Below are positions 1 through 8,694 of a stretch of DNA of 64,000 bases, one piece after another. Location of the stretch: NCBI RefSeq assembly GCF_026341035.1, contig NZ_JAPEOQ010000001.1, forward strand, positions 5,704,001 through 5,768,000, written 5' to 3'. How positions within the stretch are numbered: position 1 is the stretch's first letter; every line of letters begins with the position of its first letter. The stretch is from Streptomyces sp. NBC_01016 (GTDB lineage: Bacteria; Actinomycetota; Actinomycetes; Streptomycetales; Streptomycetaceae). Below the pieces are notes generated by a model that saw only the letters and a program-made list of their open reading frames with translations, had not been told where the DNA came from and made no database searches. A program made the translations under genes and the position numbers.

Positions 1-1699
1 CGACCAGCTGCGCCGGTTCGGCGGCCGCGCCGGGCGCGCGCATCAGGAGAGCGACATCGCCCGGGCCACGCCAGGTGGAGGCGCGTACGCAGGACCAGAC
101 CGCCCGGCCCGCGTCCTTCGGCAACTGCTGCTCGGCGAAGTCCCACGCGTTCACGGCGCGCACGGCGCCGCCCCGCCACGGCTGGAGCCGGCAGGCGGTG
201 CGCGCCCACGCGACCAGCGCCTGGCTGCCGGTGGCCTCGCGCGGCTGCCGGGGCGGAGGCGTGCCGTGTCCGGGAAGCGGCGTGTACGTGAGGTGCACGG
301 GCGAGAGACCGCCGAGGTCGGCGAGCAGGAACGAGTGGTTCTCCACGATGCGCGCCGAGGAGCGCAGTTGGAGCACGGGGCGGCGCGCGCAGCCGTCCGC
401 CGGCGCGACCGGAACGGCGTCGCTCACCCCGTCGTCCGACACGTCCAGCGGCCGCCCCTGAGTGTCGGGTCGCAAGAGGTCCCGGGTGGTCGCCTCGGTG
501 ATCCACGGCGCCGTCAGGTAGCGGGCGGAACCGTGGTCGCGGGTGAGGACGACGGCCGCCGCCGTGGTCACGTCCGCGTCGTCGACCCGGGCCAGGGCGA
601 GGCCGGCCGGGCCGTCGCCGTCCGGCGCGGTGTAGCGGGCCAGCCGTTCGCCGTCGCTGAGGAGCACCACGGCACGGCCGTCGACGTCGCCCGCGAACAG
701 CAGTTGCGGTGCGCGTGGCGGTGGATCGGCCGTGGTGTCCGGGGTCCGGCTGACGCGTACGGCGCCGGAGGGCTCGGCCCACGCGGCCAGCGCCCGGTCC
801 AGCAGGGCGGTGTCGTCGGTCCGGTCGCCGCGCGCGGGCCAGGCCGTGAAGTCGACCCGTGAGGTGTCGGCCCAGGTGTCCCGCCCGGCGCGGGTGAGGT
901 CACCGGAGGCGGGCGCCGCCCGGACCGGGGTGCCCGCGCCCGCCGCTTCCCGCTGCGGGGCGGAGTCGGGGGCGAGCACGGCGGCCGCCGCGACGACGGC
1001 CACGGCCCCGAGTGCGAGAGCGACCCGGGTCCGCCGCGCGCGGCGCAGCAGATCCGTGGGACGTGTCTGCACGGAGCAGGCGTCGAACTCCTGGGAGTGC
1101 AGCAACGCCGCGGCGGCAGGCCCGGATTCGGCGTCGAGTCCGACGGACTCCTGTACGGCCGCCCCGGCATCCGCCACCCCGGCCGCGGCCAACAGCGCCG
1201 TCGCCCGGTCCGCGTCCATGGAGTCGATGTGCCGGAGCACGAACGCGGCGCGCGCCGGGGCGGAAGCGTCCGCGAGGGAACGGACCAGCGCGAGTTCCTC
1301 GGCGCCGCCGGAGCGGGGGAACAGCCGCAGCCCCCAGACCACGGGGAGCCGGGGCAGCAGGATGCGGGGCGGCGGCAGGGCCGCGGGCCACCCGGCCGGC
1401 CGGTGCGCGAAGGACAGAGCGGTCCGCAGAATGCGTACGCGCAGCGCGTCGGTGGCGGTGGCGGTGTCGGAGCCGTCGCCTGGGGCACGGGGCCCGGGCA
1501 CGGAGGCCGGGCGCCCCGGCAGCGCGCGCTGGACGGCGGTGTGGGCGAGCAGCACCCGGCGATGGCGGGTGAAGACGGCGGGGAGCGTCAGATAGGCCAG
1601 GCGTACGAGGCCGGTGTACTCGTCGAGCAGAGCTGCCTCGGCCTGGTCGGTGGCTATCCGTGAGCGGGGGATAATGCTTTCGCGACGAAGCTGGGGCAT
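1..1699 (-). CDS. Sigma-like, single-pass membrane protein, C-terminus cut by window edge
   Basis: The reading frame runs from an ATG at 1699 (protein starts MPQLRRESIIPRSRIATD) and stays open to base 1, so the C-terminus lies outside the window. A GGGAGAGG ribosome site lies about 6 bases upstream of the ATG. The first 200 residues look like a degenerate sigma-factor region 2 (a helical QAEAALLDEYTGLVRLAYLTLP stretch). Then comes a basic RRARRTR patch and one hydrophobic segment near residues 218-238, followed by a long extracytoplasmic part rich in Asp, Ala and Trp. I know of similar Streptomyces proteins of unknown function, and no enzyme motif is visible. It is divergent from the anti-sigma-like ATPase gene. 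Function is unknown; the coding call rests on frame openness, start and RBS. Confidence 0.75.
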   Translation of the reverse strand, partial: MPQLRRESIIPRSRIATDQAEAALLDEYTGLVRLAYLTLPAVFTRHRRVLLAHTAVQRALPGRPASVPGPRAPGDGSDTATATDALRVRILRTALSFAHRPAGWPAALPPPRILLPRLPVVWGLRLFPRSGGAEELALVRSLADASAPARAAFVLRHIDSMDADRATALLAAAGVADAGAAVQESVGLDAESGPAAAALLHSQEFDACSVQTRPTDLLRRARRTRVALALGAVAVVAAAAVLAPDSAPQREAAGAGTPVRAAPASGDLTRAGRDTWADTSRVDFTAWPARGDRTDDTALLDRALAAWAEPSGAVRVSRTPDTTADPPPRAPQLLFAGDVDGRAVVLLSDGERLARYTAPDGDGPAGLALARVDDADVTTAAAVVLTRDHGSARYLTAPWITEATTRDLLRPDTQGRPLDVSDDGVSDAVPVAPADGCARRPVLQLRSSARIVENHSFLLADLGGLSPVHLTYTPLPGHGTPPPRQPREATGSQALVAWARTACRLQPWRGGAVRAVNAWDFAEQQLPKDAGRAVWSCVRASTWRGPGDVALLMRAPGAAAEPAQLV

Positions 1700-1865
1700 G
1701 GCGGGCCTCTCCCGGAAGTCCGTAGGGACACGGTGTCGTCCTTCAAACGACGAGCCGGGGAGTCGGTCACCCCGTCGAATCCGGCAGGACTGCGCGGCCT
1801 GATGCGGGGTATCAGCAGGCTGCGGGTGTCCATCGCGGAGTCCTGCAGGCGTGAAAGAGACACGA

Positions 1866-2315
1866 ATGACCGAGTACATGGACGGGGCATTGATCCCCAC
1901 AGGTTTCGACGAGGCAGTCGGGCCACTGATGCAGGCGACCCACTACGCAGGTGACGAGGGGTGCCTGGCCGACGCGCGCAGGTTCGCCGACGTGTTCCTG
2001 ACGCGCCTGCGCCAGGAGTGGTGCGTCGAGCTCGACCCGCGCACGGCCGGGGACGTCCTGCTCGTCGTCAGCGAGTTGATCACGAACGCGGACCGGCACA
2101 GCGCGGGCCCGTACGTCCTGGAACTCGAGGGCACGTCGCGGCATGTCGCCGTCACCGTCTACGACAGCAGCGCCGCCGTGCCGGTGCGCTTCCCTCGGGA
2201 CCCGGCGCGCGTGGGCGGCCACGGCCTGGAGATCGTGGACGCGCTCGCCGTCGTCTCCGTGGAGCAGGTGCCGGTCGGCAAGCGCGTGCGCGCCGTGCTG
2301 ACCCTCGCCTCCTGA
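1866..2315 (+). CDS. ATP-binding anti-sigma-like protein (HATPase_c, SpoIIAB/RsbW type)
   Basis: A small GHKL ATPase of 149 residues. The N box is ELITNADRHS near residue 70, the G1-like motif is VYDSS near 98, and the glycine lid is GGHGLEIV near 117, with the expected spacing for stand-alone serine-kinase or anti-sigma regulators. Streptomyces carries dozens of such genes. Most act by binding or phosphorylating anti-anti-sigma proteins, but the partner here cannot be told from sequence. An alternative GTG start at 1851 would add five residues and has a GGAG ten bases upstream. A short hairpin (CGCGCCGT/ACGGCGCG, 2342-2360) follows the gene. Confidence 0.85.
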   Translation: MTEYMDGALIPTGFDEAVGPLMQATHYAGDEGCLADARRFADVFLTRLRQEWCVELDPRTAGDVLLVVSELITNADRHSAGPYVLELEGTSRHVAVTVYDSSAAVPVRFPRDPARVGGHGLEIVDALAVVSVEQVPVGKRVRAVLTLAS

Positions 2316-2341
2316 ACGACCCCCGAGCTTCTTGAGCGACC

Positions 2342-2360
2342 CGCGCCGTGTGACGGCGCG
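2342..2360 (+). terminator. Short GC hairpin after the ATPase gene
   Basis: CGCGCCGT (2342-2349) pairs with ACGGCGCG (2353-2360) around a three-base loop, 27 bases after the stop codon. There is no T run, so it is a weak or Rho-assisted candidate at best. Confidence 0.4.
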
Positions 2361-2420
2361 AAGCGGTGTTCCATGATGGTGTCCCCGACCCGTGAACGCG
2401 CCGGTCAGGGCCATCTGTTC

Positions 2421-2434
2421 AGGAGGACGACATC
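2421..2434 (+). promoter_or_regulatory. Strong Shine-Dalgarno upstream of a possible ATC start codon
   Basis: AGGAGG at 2421-2426 is the best ribosome site in this region, yet no ATG, GTG or TTG lies at the proper distance. Five bases after it is ATC (2432-2434), in frame with the FAD oxidase and nine codons before the first orthodox start (GTG 2459), which itself has no clear ribosome site. Confidence 0.5.
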
Positions 2435-2458
2435 GACACCGCAGACACGAGAAGCACG

Positions 2459-3844
2459 GTGGGCGAACTCGCCGCCGCGCTCCCGGACAGCACCCTCGTC
2501 ACCGACCCGGACGTCCTCGCGTCCCTCGGCCACGACGACGCCGAGTGGGCGCCGATGGGCCGGCCGCTCGCCGCGGTGCGCGCCACGTCCGCCGAGGAGG
2601 TCGAGTCCGTGGTGCGGGCCTGCGCGGCCCGACGGATACCGGTCGTCACGCGGGGCGCGGGCACCGGACTCTCCGGCGGGGCCAACGCCGTCGACGGCTG
2701 CCTCGTGCTCGACGTGTCGAAGATGAACCGCATCCTCGAGATCGACACCGAGAACCTGATCGCCGTCGTCCAGCCCGGGGTCGTCAACAACGACCTCAAG
2801 GCCGCCGTCGCCGAGCACGGCCTGTGGTACCCGCCGGACCCGGCCAGCGCCCCCTGGTCCACGATCGGCGGCAACGTCTCCACGAACGCGGGCGGCCTGT
2901 GCTGCCTCAAGTACGGCGTCACCCGCGACTACGTCCTCGGCATGGAAGTCGTCATGGGCGGGCCCGCGGGGGACTACGGCAGCCGGGTCAGGCTCGGCCG
3001 GCGCACCACGAAGGGCGTCGCGGGCTACGACCTGACGAGCCTGTTCGTTGGCTCCGAAGGCACCTTCGGCGTCATCACCGAGATCACCCTCAAGCTGCGG
3101 CCCGCGCCCGTCGGTGAACCGCGCACCGTGGTCGGCAACTTCGACAGCCTCGTCGCCGCGGGCGCCGCCGTCGCCCTCGTCACGAGCCGGGGCCTCGCGC
3201 CCGCCGCCCTCGAACTCCTCGACCGCGCCTGCATGGAGGCCGTGGAGAACTGGAAGCACCTGGGCATCGAGCCGGGCGCGGAGGCGATGCTGCTCGCCCG
3301 CATCGACGCCCCGGGCGACGCGGGCGAGGCCGAGGCGAGCGCGGTGGCGGACGCCTTCCGGGAGGCGGGGGCGCTGTGGGCCGAGCAGTCCACCGACGCC
3401 GTCGAGGCCGAGGCCCTGTTCGACGTACGGCGCCTCGCGTATCCCGCGCTCGAGCGGCTCGGCCCGGTGCTCACCGAGGACCTGTGCGTGCCGCGCTCCG
3501 CCGTGCCGCAGATGCTCGCCGCCATCGAGAAGATCGGGCGCAGGCACGGCGTGCGCATCGCGACCATCGCGCACGCGGGCGACGGCAATCTGCACCCGCT
3601 GCTGATCACCGAGCCCGGTGACGAGGCGGAACGCGTCGCCGCGCAGGCCGCCTTCGAGGAACTCCTTCAGGCCGCGATCGCCGCGGGCGGCACGGTCACG
3701 GGCGAGCACGGCGTCGGCCTGCTCAAGCGCGACGGCATGCGCAGCGAACTGGGCCCCGCCGTCTGCGCGTTGCAGCGGGCCGTGAAGGAGACCCTGGATC
3801 CGCTGGACCTGTTCAACCCCGGCAAGGTCGTCGGCGAGGACTGA
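2459..3844 (+). CDS. FAD-linked oxidase, GlcD / D-lactate dehydrogenase family
   Basis: This flavoprotein of the VAO/PCMH family probably oxidises an alpha-hydroxy acid such as glycolate or D-lactate. The FAD-binding PCMH domain spans roughly residues 35-210, with RGAGTGLSGGANAVDG near 65 binding the flavin pyrophosphate and a GGNVSTNAGG turn. The FAD-oxidase C domain follows, with HAGDGNLHPLL near 371 and EHGVG near 415, both hallmark motifs of GlcD. Length (461 residues) is normal. No iron-sulfur GlcF or GlcE partner is adjacent, so it may work alone with another electron acceptor. The annotated GTG start lacks a Shine-Dalgarno. A strong one upstream would serve an ATC codon at 2432, so the true N-terminus may be nine residues longer. 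Confidence 0.9.
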   Translation: MGELAAALPDSTLVTDPDVLASLGHDDAEWAPMGRPLAAVRATSAEEVESVVRACAARRIPVVTRGAGTGLSGGANAVDGCLVLDVSKMNRILEIDTENLIAVVQPGVVNNDLKAAVAEHGLWYPPDPASAPWSTIGGNVSTNAGGLCCLKYGVTRDYVLGMEVVMGGPAGDYGSRVRLGRRTTKGVAGYDLTSLFVGSEGTFGVITEITLKLRPAPVGEPRTVVGNFDSLVAAGAAVALVTSRGLAPAALELLDRACMEAVENWKHLGIEPGAEAMLLARIDAPGDAGEAEASAVADAFREAGALWAEQSTDAVEAEALFDVRRLAYPALERLGPVLTEDLCVPRSAVPQMLAAIEKIGRRHGVRIATIAHAGDGNLHPLLITEPGDEAERVAAQAAFEELLQAAIAAGGTVTGEHGVGLLKRDGMRSELGPAVCALQRAVKETLDPLDLFNPGKVVGED

Positions 3845-4004
3845 GACTCCGACAACTCCTGGCAGCCCACCGCGTGGCAGCCCGTTCCGCGGCACGCCGT
3901 CCCAAATGAGGCAATTGTTCGTTTATCCGCCCTACGGTGCGGAGGTCGGTGTCCGTGTGGGGGGACGTACAACGCCCCCGCCCGGGGCGCGGATTGGGTT
4001 GCCC

Positions 4005-5363
4005 ATGGAGTTCGAAGAATCCGGTCGGTCCAGCGGAATCAGTCGCAGACGCGTGGCGCGCCTGGGTCTCGGCGTCGGCCTCGGCGCCGCGGCCGGGGCG
4101 CTCGCCGGATGCGGGACGAGCGGCGGCGAGAAGGCGAGCCCGCCCCCGGCAGGCCCTGCCCGCCATCCCGAGCGCCCCGCCAAGAAGAAGGCCCTGCCCC
4201 GGCTGATCGGCGACGGCTCGACCTCGTACACGGGCAGGCAGCCCAAGCAGCCCGCCGCGCCCACCGCCTTGGAACCCGGCCAGACGCCGCCGCAGTTCGT
4301 CGTCTTCTCCTGGGACGGCGCGGGCGAGGTCGGCAACGGCCTGTTCCCCCGCTTCCTCGAACTGGCCCGGCAGCACGACGCCCGCATGACCTTCTTCCTG
4401 TCCGGGCTCTATCTGCTGCCCGAGGCGCAGAAGCGCCGCTACCAGCCGCCGGGCAACCCCGTCGGGGCCTCCGACATCGGCTACCTCAGCGACCCGCACC
4501 TGAAGGAGACCCTGCGCTCCGTCCACCAGGCGTGGCTCGACGGGCACGAGATCGGCACCCACTTCAACGGGCACTTCTGCGGCGGCTCCGGCTCCGTCGG
4601 CAACTGGAGCCCCCAGCAGTGGCGCAGCGAGATCGAACAGGCCCGCACCTTCGTCAAGTCCTGGCGCACCCACACCGGTTGGCACGACCAGCCGGCCCTG
4701 CCCTTCGACTACGACAAGGAACTCATCGGCGGCCGCACGCCCTGCCTGCTCGGCCAGGAGAACCTGCTGCCCGTGGCGCGCGAACTCGGCTGGCGCTACG
4801 ACGCCTCCTCGCCCGGTGGACTGCAACGCTGGCCGGAGAAGCGCCAGGGCATCTGGGACCTGCCGCTGCAGGGCATCCCGTTCCCCGGCCACAGCTTCGA
4901 GGTCCTCTCGATGGACTACAACATCCTCGCCAACCAGTCGAAGAACTCCACCCGCGCCCCGGCGTACAACTATCCGGGCTGGCGCACCCAGGCCACGCAG
5001 GCGTATCTCACCGGCTTCCAACGCGCGTACGAGACCAACCGGGCGCCGTTCTTCATCGGCAACCACTTCGAGGAGTGGAACGGCGGCATCTACATGGACG
5101 CTGTCGAGGAGGCGCTCAAGCGGATCGCCGACAAGGCGGGGAGCGGCGACGTCCGGCTCGTGTCCTTCCGGCAGTTCGTCGACTGGCTCGACGCGCAGGA
5201 CCCGGCCGTCCTCGCGCAACTGCGCGACCTCCAGGTGGGGGAGCGCCCGGCGGGCGGCTGGAACCGGTATCTGCGACCGTCGAAGAGCCCGGCGAACTCC
5301 GGCACGACAAGCGGGACCGGTACGACGAGTAAAACGGGCGCTCCCGGACAGACAGCTCACTAG
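4005..5363 (+). CDS. Tat-exported lipoprotein of the polysaccharide deacetylase type
   Basis: A predicted cell-surface lipoprotein of 452 residues. The N-terminus has a twin-arginine run (SRRRVARLG) followed by a hydrophobic stretch and a lipobox LAGC, so it should be exported by Tat and lipidated. The body resembles NodB-like carbohydrate esterases: a putative metal Asp in FSWDGAGE near residue 100 and the histidine pair in HEIGTHFNGH near 181. The C-terminal tail is Gly/Thr/Ser-rich. The substrate is unknown; cell-wall or exopolysaccharide is the usual target of the fold. The chosen ATG has only a weak ribosome site. An in-frame GTG at 3957, with GGAGG ten bases upstream, is a real alternative. 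Confidence 0.82.
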   Translation: MEFEESGRSSGISRRRVARLGLGVGLGAAAGALAGCGTSGGEKASPPPAGPARHPERPAKKKALPRLIGDGSTSYTGRQPKQPAAPTALEPGQTPPQFVVFSWDGAGEVGNGLFPRFLELARQHDARMTFFLSGLYLLPEAQKRRYQPPGNPVGASDIGYLSDPHLKETLRSVHQAWLDGHEIGTHFNGHFCGGSGSVGNWSPQQWRSEIEQARTFVKSWRTHTGWHDQPALPFDYDKELIGGRTPCLLGQENLLPVARELGWRYDASSPGGLQRWPEKRQGIWDLPLQGIPFPGHSFEVLSMDYNILANQSKNSTRAPAYNYPGWRTQATQAYLTGFQRAYETNRAPFFIGNHFEEWNGGIYMDAVEEALKRIADKAGSGDVRLVSFRQFVDWLDAQDPAVLAQLRDLQVGERPAGGWNRYLRPSKSPANSGTTSGTGTTSKTGAPGQTAH

Positions 5364-5407
5364 ACGAGACCGGACACACGAGACCGGACAGACGAGGAGG
5401 CGGTGCG

Positions 5408-6286
5408 ATGACCCGGCCCATCACCGCGGGTGTGGACGGATCCCCCGAGAGCGCGGCGGCGGCAGCCTGGGCGGCGCGTGAGGCGGTGCGGCGCGGACTG
5501 CCGCTGCGCCTGGTGCACGTGGGCGAGCCCGCCCCCGACGGCCTGGCGCTCGCCGCGGACGAGTCCTCGCTCACGCAGTGGGCGGGCGACCTGCTCGCGG
5601 ACATCGAGCACGAGATCGCCGAACGCCACCCCGGGCTCGCGGTCACCACCGACGTTCTCGACGGGGACGGGGCCGCCGAGTCCCTGCTGGCGGCCGCGCA
5701 CGACGGCGAGTCCCTGGTGCTCGGCTCGCGCGGGCACGGCGTGATCGTCGGCTTCATCGTCGGCTCGGTCGGCCAGCAGGTGATCGCCAAGGCCGAGCGG
5801 CCCGTCGTCCTCGTCCGCGCGGACGACGCGGCGCCGGCCGAGGCGAGCGGGCGCGACGTGATCGTCGGCCAGGAGGGCGAACCGGAGGACAGCGCCGCCG
5901 CGATGGAGTTCGCCTTCACCACCGCGCAGGCCCGCGGCGTGGCCGTGCGAGCGGTACGCGCGTGGAGCCTGCCGCCGGTGTTCTCCTACAGCCCCAGCTC
6001 GTTCGCCCTGCTCGACGACGCGGGCGGCATGGAACCGTACGAGAAGAAGGCCCTCGGCGCCGCGCTCGCCCCCTGGCGCGAGCGGTTCCCGGATGTGCCG
6101 GTCCGTGAGCACGTCGAGATCGGCAGCGCGGGCCAGGTGCTGCTCTCGGTCGCGCCCGAGGCCCAGCTGCTCGTCGTCGGACGCCGCGCGCGCCGCACCG
6201 CGATCGGCTCCCGCATCGGCTCGGTCGCCCACGCGGTGCTGCACCACGCGCCGTGCCCGGTGGCGGTGATCCCGCACACCGGCTGA
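5408..6286 (+). CDS. Universal stress protein, tandem UspA domains
   Basis: Two Usp domains are fused in one 292-residue cytosolic protein. Each carries a nucleotide-binding G-x2-G-x9-G(S/T) motif: GSRGHG...VGSVGQQV near residues 105-125 and GRRARRTAIGSRIGSVAHAV near 257-277. Tandem Usps of this length are common in actinomycetes and are typically induced by hypoxia or stationary phase; the ligand is usually ATP. GAGGAGG lies just before the ATG. It follows the lipoprotein gene by 44 bases on the same strand and might share its transcript. No regulatory site is evident. Confidence 0.93.
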   Translation: MTRPITAGVDGSPESAAAAAWAAREAVRRGLPLRLVHVGEPAPDGLALAADESSLTQWAGDLLADIEHEIAERHPGLAVTTDVLDGDGAAESLLAAAHDGESLVLGSRGHGVIVGFIVGSVGQQVIAKAERPVVLVRADDAAPAEASGRDVIVGQEGEPEDSAAAMEFAFTTAQARGVAVRAVRAWSLPPVFSYSPSSFALLDDAGGMEPYEKKALGAALAPWRERFPDVPVREHVEIGSAGQVLLSVAPEAQLLVVGRRARRTAIGSRIGSVAHAVLHHAPCPVAVIPHTG

Positions 6287-6342
6287 CCGTTGCGCGAATA
6301 TCCGGATGCATGATCGGTGAGCGGCTTTGTAGGGTCCACGCT

Positions 6343-6846
6343 GTGGAACCACTCAGCGACAAACAGATCCGCTCGTCCTTCGTGAACTGCACCAAGGGTG
6401 AGGCGACCCGTATGCGGCTGCCCCTCGACTTCGCCGAGCTGCCCTGGCACGACCTGGACTTCCTCGGCTGGGTGGACCCGGGCGCGCCGCTGCGCGCGCA
6501 CCTCGTGCGCCCCACGGACGACGGGCCGGTCGGCATCAGCCTGCGCGTGCCGCAGAGCGGGCGCACCAGCGCGATGAAGTCGAGCCTGTGCCAGATCTGC
6601 CTCACCGGACACGCCTCGTCGGGCGTGTCCCTGTTCGCCGCGCCGCTCGCCGGGGCCCGCGGCCGCGACGGCAACACGGTCGGCCTGTATGTCTGCGCCG
6701 ACCTGGCTTGCTCCCTGTACCTGCGCGGCAAGAAGCAGCCGAAGCTGCGCGCGGGCCGCTACGAGGAGTCGCTCACGCTGGACGAGCGCGTGGACCGGGC
6801 CCTCGGCAACCTCGACGCGTTCATCGCCAGGGTCCAGGGAAGCTGA
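6343..6846 (+). CDS. FBP-domain protein, FusB-like EF-G binding zinc protein
   Basis: A 167-residue protein of the FBP family, whose C-terminal treble-clef zinc finger in FusB/FusC binds elongation factor G and releases it from stalled ribosomes. The zinc ligands are visible as SLCQIC near residue 83 and VCADLAC near 118-123, followed by the basic KKQPKLRAGRYEESL stretch typical of the family. Actinobacterial members are common and not proven to give fusidic acid resistance. The GTG at 6343 was chosen because the family begins with EPLSDKQIRSSFVNC; the frame is open further upstream without a conserved sequence. Confidence 0.88.
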   Translation: MEPLSDKQIRSSFVNCTKGEATRMRLPLDFAELPWHDLDFLGWVDPGAPLRAHLVRPTDDGPVGISLRVPQSGRTSAMKSSLCQICLTGHASSGVSLFAAPLAGARGRDGNTVGLYVCADLACSLYLRGKKQPKLRAGRYEESLTLDERVDRALGNLDAFIARVQGS

Positions 6847-6868
6847 GGGCCCAAGCCAGCTGGGGGCC

Positions 6869-7693
6869 TCAGGCCTTGAGCGCGACCACGGCCTCGTCCG
6901 TGTAGGGCAGGAACGTCAGGGTCTGGTGGAAGTACAGCTCGATGCTGTGCGCGTCGTGCGCGCTGTAGCCGATCGCCAGATCCTGGCCGAGCCGCAGCTC
7001 GAAGTCGCCGCCGCGCTTGGACAGGACGAACGCCCCGTTCAGCGCCGGCGCCCAGATCAGCTCGCCGTCGAGGATCCGGCCGAGGTGGTTGGCGATCGGA
7101 TAGCCGTGGTCGGAGGTCTCGCTGACCGCCGTGTACGCGTCGGCCCCGAGCAGCAGTGCGTACGGGCCCGCCACGCCGGCGAGGCGCAGCGCCGTCAGCG
7201 CCCGGCTGATCGTGTCCGGGTAGTCGCGGGCCTCGGCCGGCAGGCTCAGGACCGGGTTCGAGGTGCGCTCGCGCAGCCCTTCGATACCGGCCGCCGTATA
7301 CCCGTCGAAGATCGCCTGGTCCTCCGCGTACGCCATGGAGCGCGCCGCGTCCTTCACCGGCTGCCAGTCGGAGTCCTTGGAGCCGCGCTCCACGTCGTCC
7401 ACGGCCTCCCGGCTCACTGTGAACGGCACCCGCAGCTCGACCAGCGGCTGCACGCCGCGCAGCCGCGCCGTCACGCCCGGCGCGGGCGGCGCGATCTCGG
7501 AGAGGTGCCCGGTGCCGACGGCCGAGAGGTCGGCGCCGTCCGGTCCGGTGACGTCCACGACGCGGCGGCCCGCGACATGGCGCTGGAAGGTGCGCGTCGC
7601 CTCCTCCTCGATCTCGGCCCAGGCAGCGGGCGTGATCGGGGCGAGCTCGCGGTGCAGATTGTTGCTCGGGGTGGGGTTCGGGGCGCTACTCAT
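6869..7693 (-). CDS. Family 1 encapsulin shell protein
   Basis: This 274-residue protein matches the linocin M18/encapsulin family (HK97 phage capsid fold), which self-assembles into a hollow shell enclosing cargo enzymes. Recognisable segments are the N-terminal NNLHRELAPITPAAWAEIEEEATRTF helix, which forms the cargo-docking site, and the C-terminal ELRLGQDLAIGYSAHDAHSIELYFHQTLTF. Length fits T=1 encapsulins. Start ATG 7693 has AAGGAG 11-12 bases upstream. The gene lies five bases after the DyP peroxidase stop, so the two are almost certainly co-transcribed as cargo and shell. Confidence 0.95.
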   Translation of the reverse strand: MSSAPNPTPSNNLHRELAPITPAAWAEIEEEATRTFQRHVAGRRVVDVTGPDGADLSAVGTGHLSEIAPPAPGVTARLRGVQPLVELRVPFTVSREAVDDVERGSKDSDWQPVKDAARSMAYAEDQAIFDGYTAAGIEGLRERTSNPVLSLPAEARDYPDTISRALTALRLAGVAGPYALLLGADAYTAVSETSDHGYPIANHLGRILDGELIWAPALNGAFVLSKRGGDFELRLGQDLAIGYSAHDAHSIELYFHQTLTFLPYTDEAVVALKA

Positions 7694-7698
7694 GGTCT

Positions 7699-8694
7699 TC
7701 AGGCTCCTTTGAGGCTGCCGATGCCGAGGGAGCCGAGCGCGGGGTCCGCGGTGGCGGCGCCGGTCGGCGGCTCGGGCAGGTCGTCGAGGAAGTCGGCGCT
7801 CGGCACGTGGAACAGGCATCCGGTGACCGCGGTCGAGAAGTCGAGAATCCGGTCGTGGGTGCCGGGCGGGTTGCCGAGGAACATGTTGCGCAGCATCCGC
7901 TCGGTGACGTCCGGGGTGCGCGCGTAGCCGATGAAGTACGTGCCGAACTCGCCCTGGCCGACGTTGCCGAACGGCATGTTCTCGCGCAGGATCTGCCGCT
8001 CCGTGCCGTCCTCGTCGACGATGGTGTTGAGCGCGACGTGCGAGTCGGCGGGCTTCACGTCGTCGTCCAGCTCGATGTTCGCGGTCTTCGTGCGGCCGAT
8101 GACCTTCTCCTGCTCCGTCGAGGGCAGTGCTTCCCAGGCGGCCATGTCGTGCACGTACTTCTGGACGATGACGTAGGAGCCGGCGCTGAAGTCCGGGTCC
8201 TCGTCGCCCACGAAGACGGAGTCCGCGGCGGCCCGCCCGGTCGGGTTCTCGCTGCCGTCCACGAAGCCGAGCAGATCGCGGTCGTCGAAGTACTTGAAGC
8301 CGTGCACCTCGTCGACGACGGTGACGGCGGAGCCGAGCCGGCCGATGATCACGCGGGCCAGCTCGAAGCAGAGGTCCATGCGCCGCGAGCGCAGATGGAA
8401 GAGGAGGTCGCCGGGGGTCGCGGGGGCCAGGTGCCGGGGGCCCGCGAGCGCCTGGAACGGGTGCAGTTCGCGCGGCCTGGGGCCGCTGAACAGGCGGTCC
8501 CAGGCGGTAGAGCCGATGCCGACGATGCAGCCGAGGGCGGCGTCGCGGTCGCGGAAGCCGACGGAGCGACTCAGCCCCGACAGCTCCTCGAGAGTGTCGC
8601 GGACGGCGGGCTCGCCGCCCGGCGCGACCGTGACGACCAGGAAGACGGCGGCCTTCGAGGGCGGGGTGAGGAGGACGGGCTGGGGGTCGGCCAC
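7699..8694 (-). CDS. Dye-decolorizing peroxidase (DyP), encapsulin cargo
   Basis: A haem peroxidase of 331 residues. It has the family's GxxDG motif (GFVDG 143-147, catalytic Asp 146), the probable proximal haem histidine 219 in DSHVALNTI and the distal Arg 237 in LRENMPF. The last residues, DPALGSLGIGSLKGA, contain the canonical encapsulin targeting peptide (LGSLGIGSLKG), so the enzyme should be packed inside the neighbouring shell. The Pro/Gly-rich linker before it is also typical. Start is GTG 8694 with GGAG at about six bases. Proposed role: peroxide handling in a nanocompartment, by analogy to Brevibacterium and Mycobacterium encapsulin systems. Confidence 0.95.
   Translation of the reverse strand: MADPQPVLLTPPSKAAVFLVVTVAPGGEPAVRDTLEELSGLSRSVGFRDRDAALGCIVGIGSTAWDRLFSGPRPRELHPFQALAGPRHLAPATPGDLLFHLRSRRMDLCFELARVIIGRLGSAVTVVDEVHGFKYFDDRDLLGFVDGSENPTGRAAADSVFVGDEDPDFSAGSYVIVQKYVHDMAAWEALPSTEQEKVIGRTKTANIELDDDVKPADSHVALNTIVDEDGTERQILRENMPFGNVGQGEFGTYFIGYARTPDVTERMLRNMFLGNPPGTHDRILDFSTAVTGCLFHVPSADFLDDLPEPPTGAATADPALGSLGIGSLKGA

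Noticed and set aside
568..1488. Long minus-strand Pro/Arg-rich frame overlapping the left-edge gene
   Set aside because: Composition (PPPPP, RRR runs) is that of a frame shadow; another frame of the same strand is open to the window edge with good codon use and a ribosome site.
2405..3895. Long minus-strand frame opposite the FAD oxidase
   Set aside because: Antisense shadow typical of high-GC DNA, with no start signal or recognisable domain.
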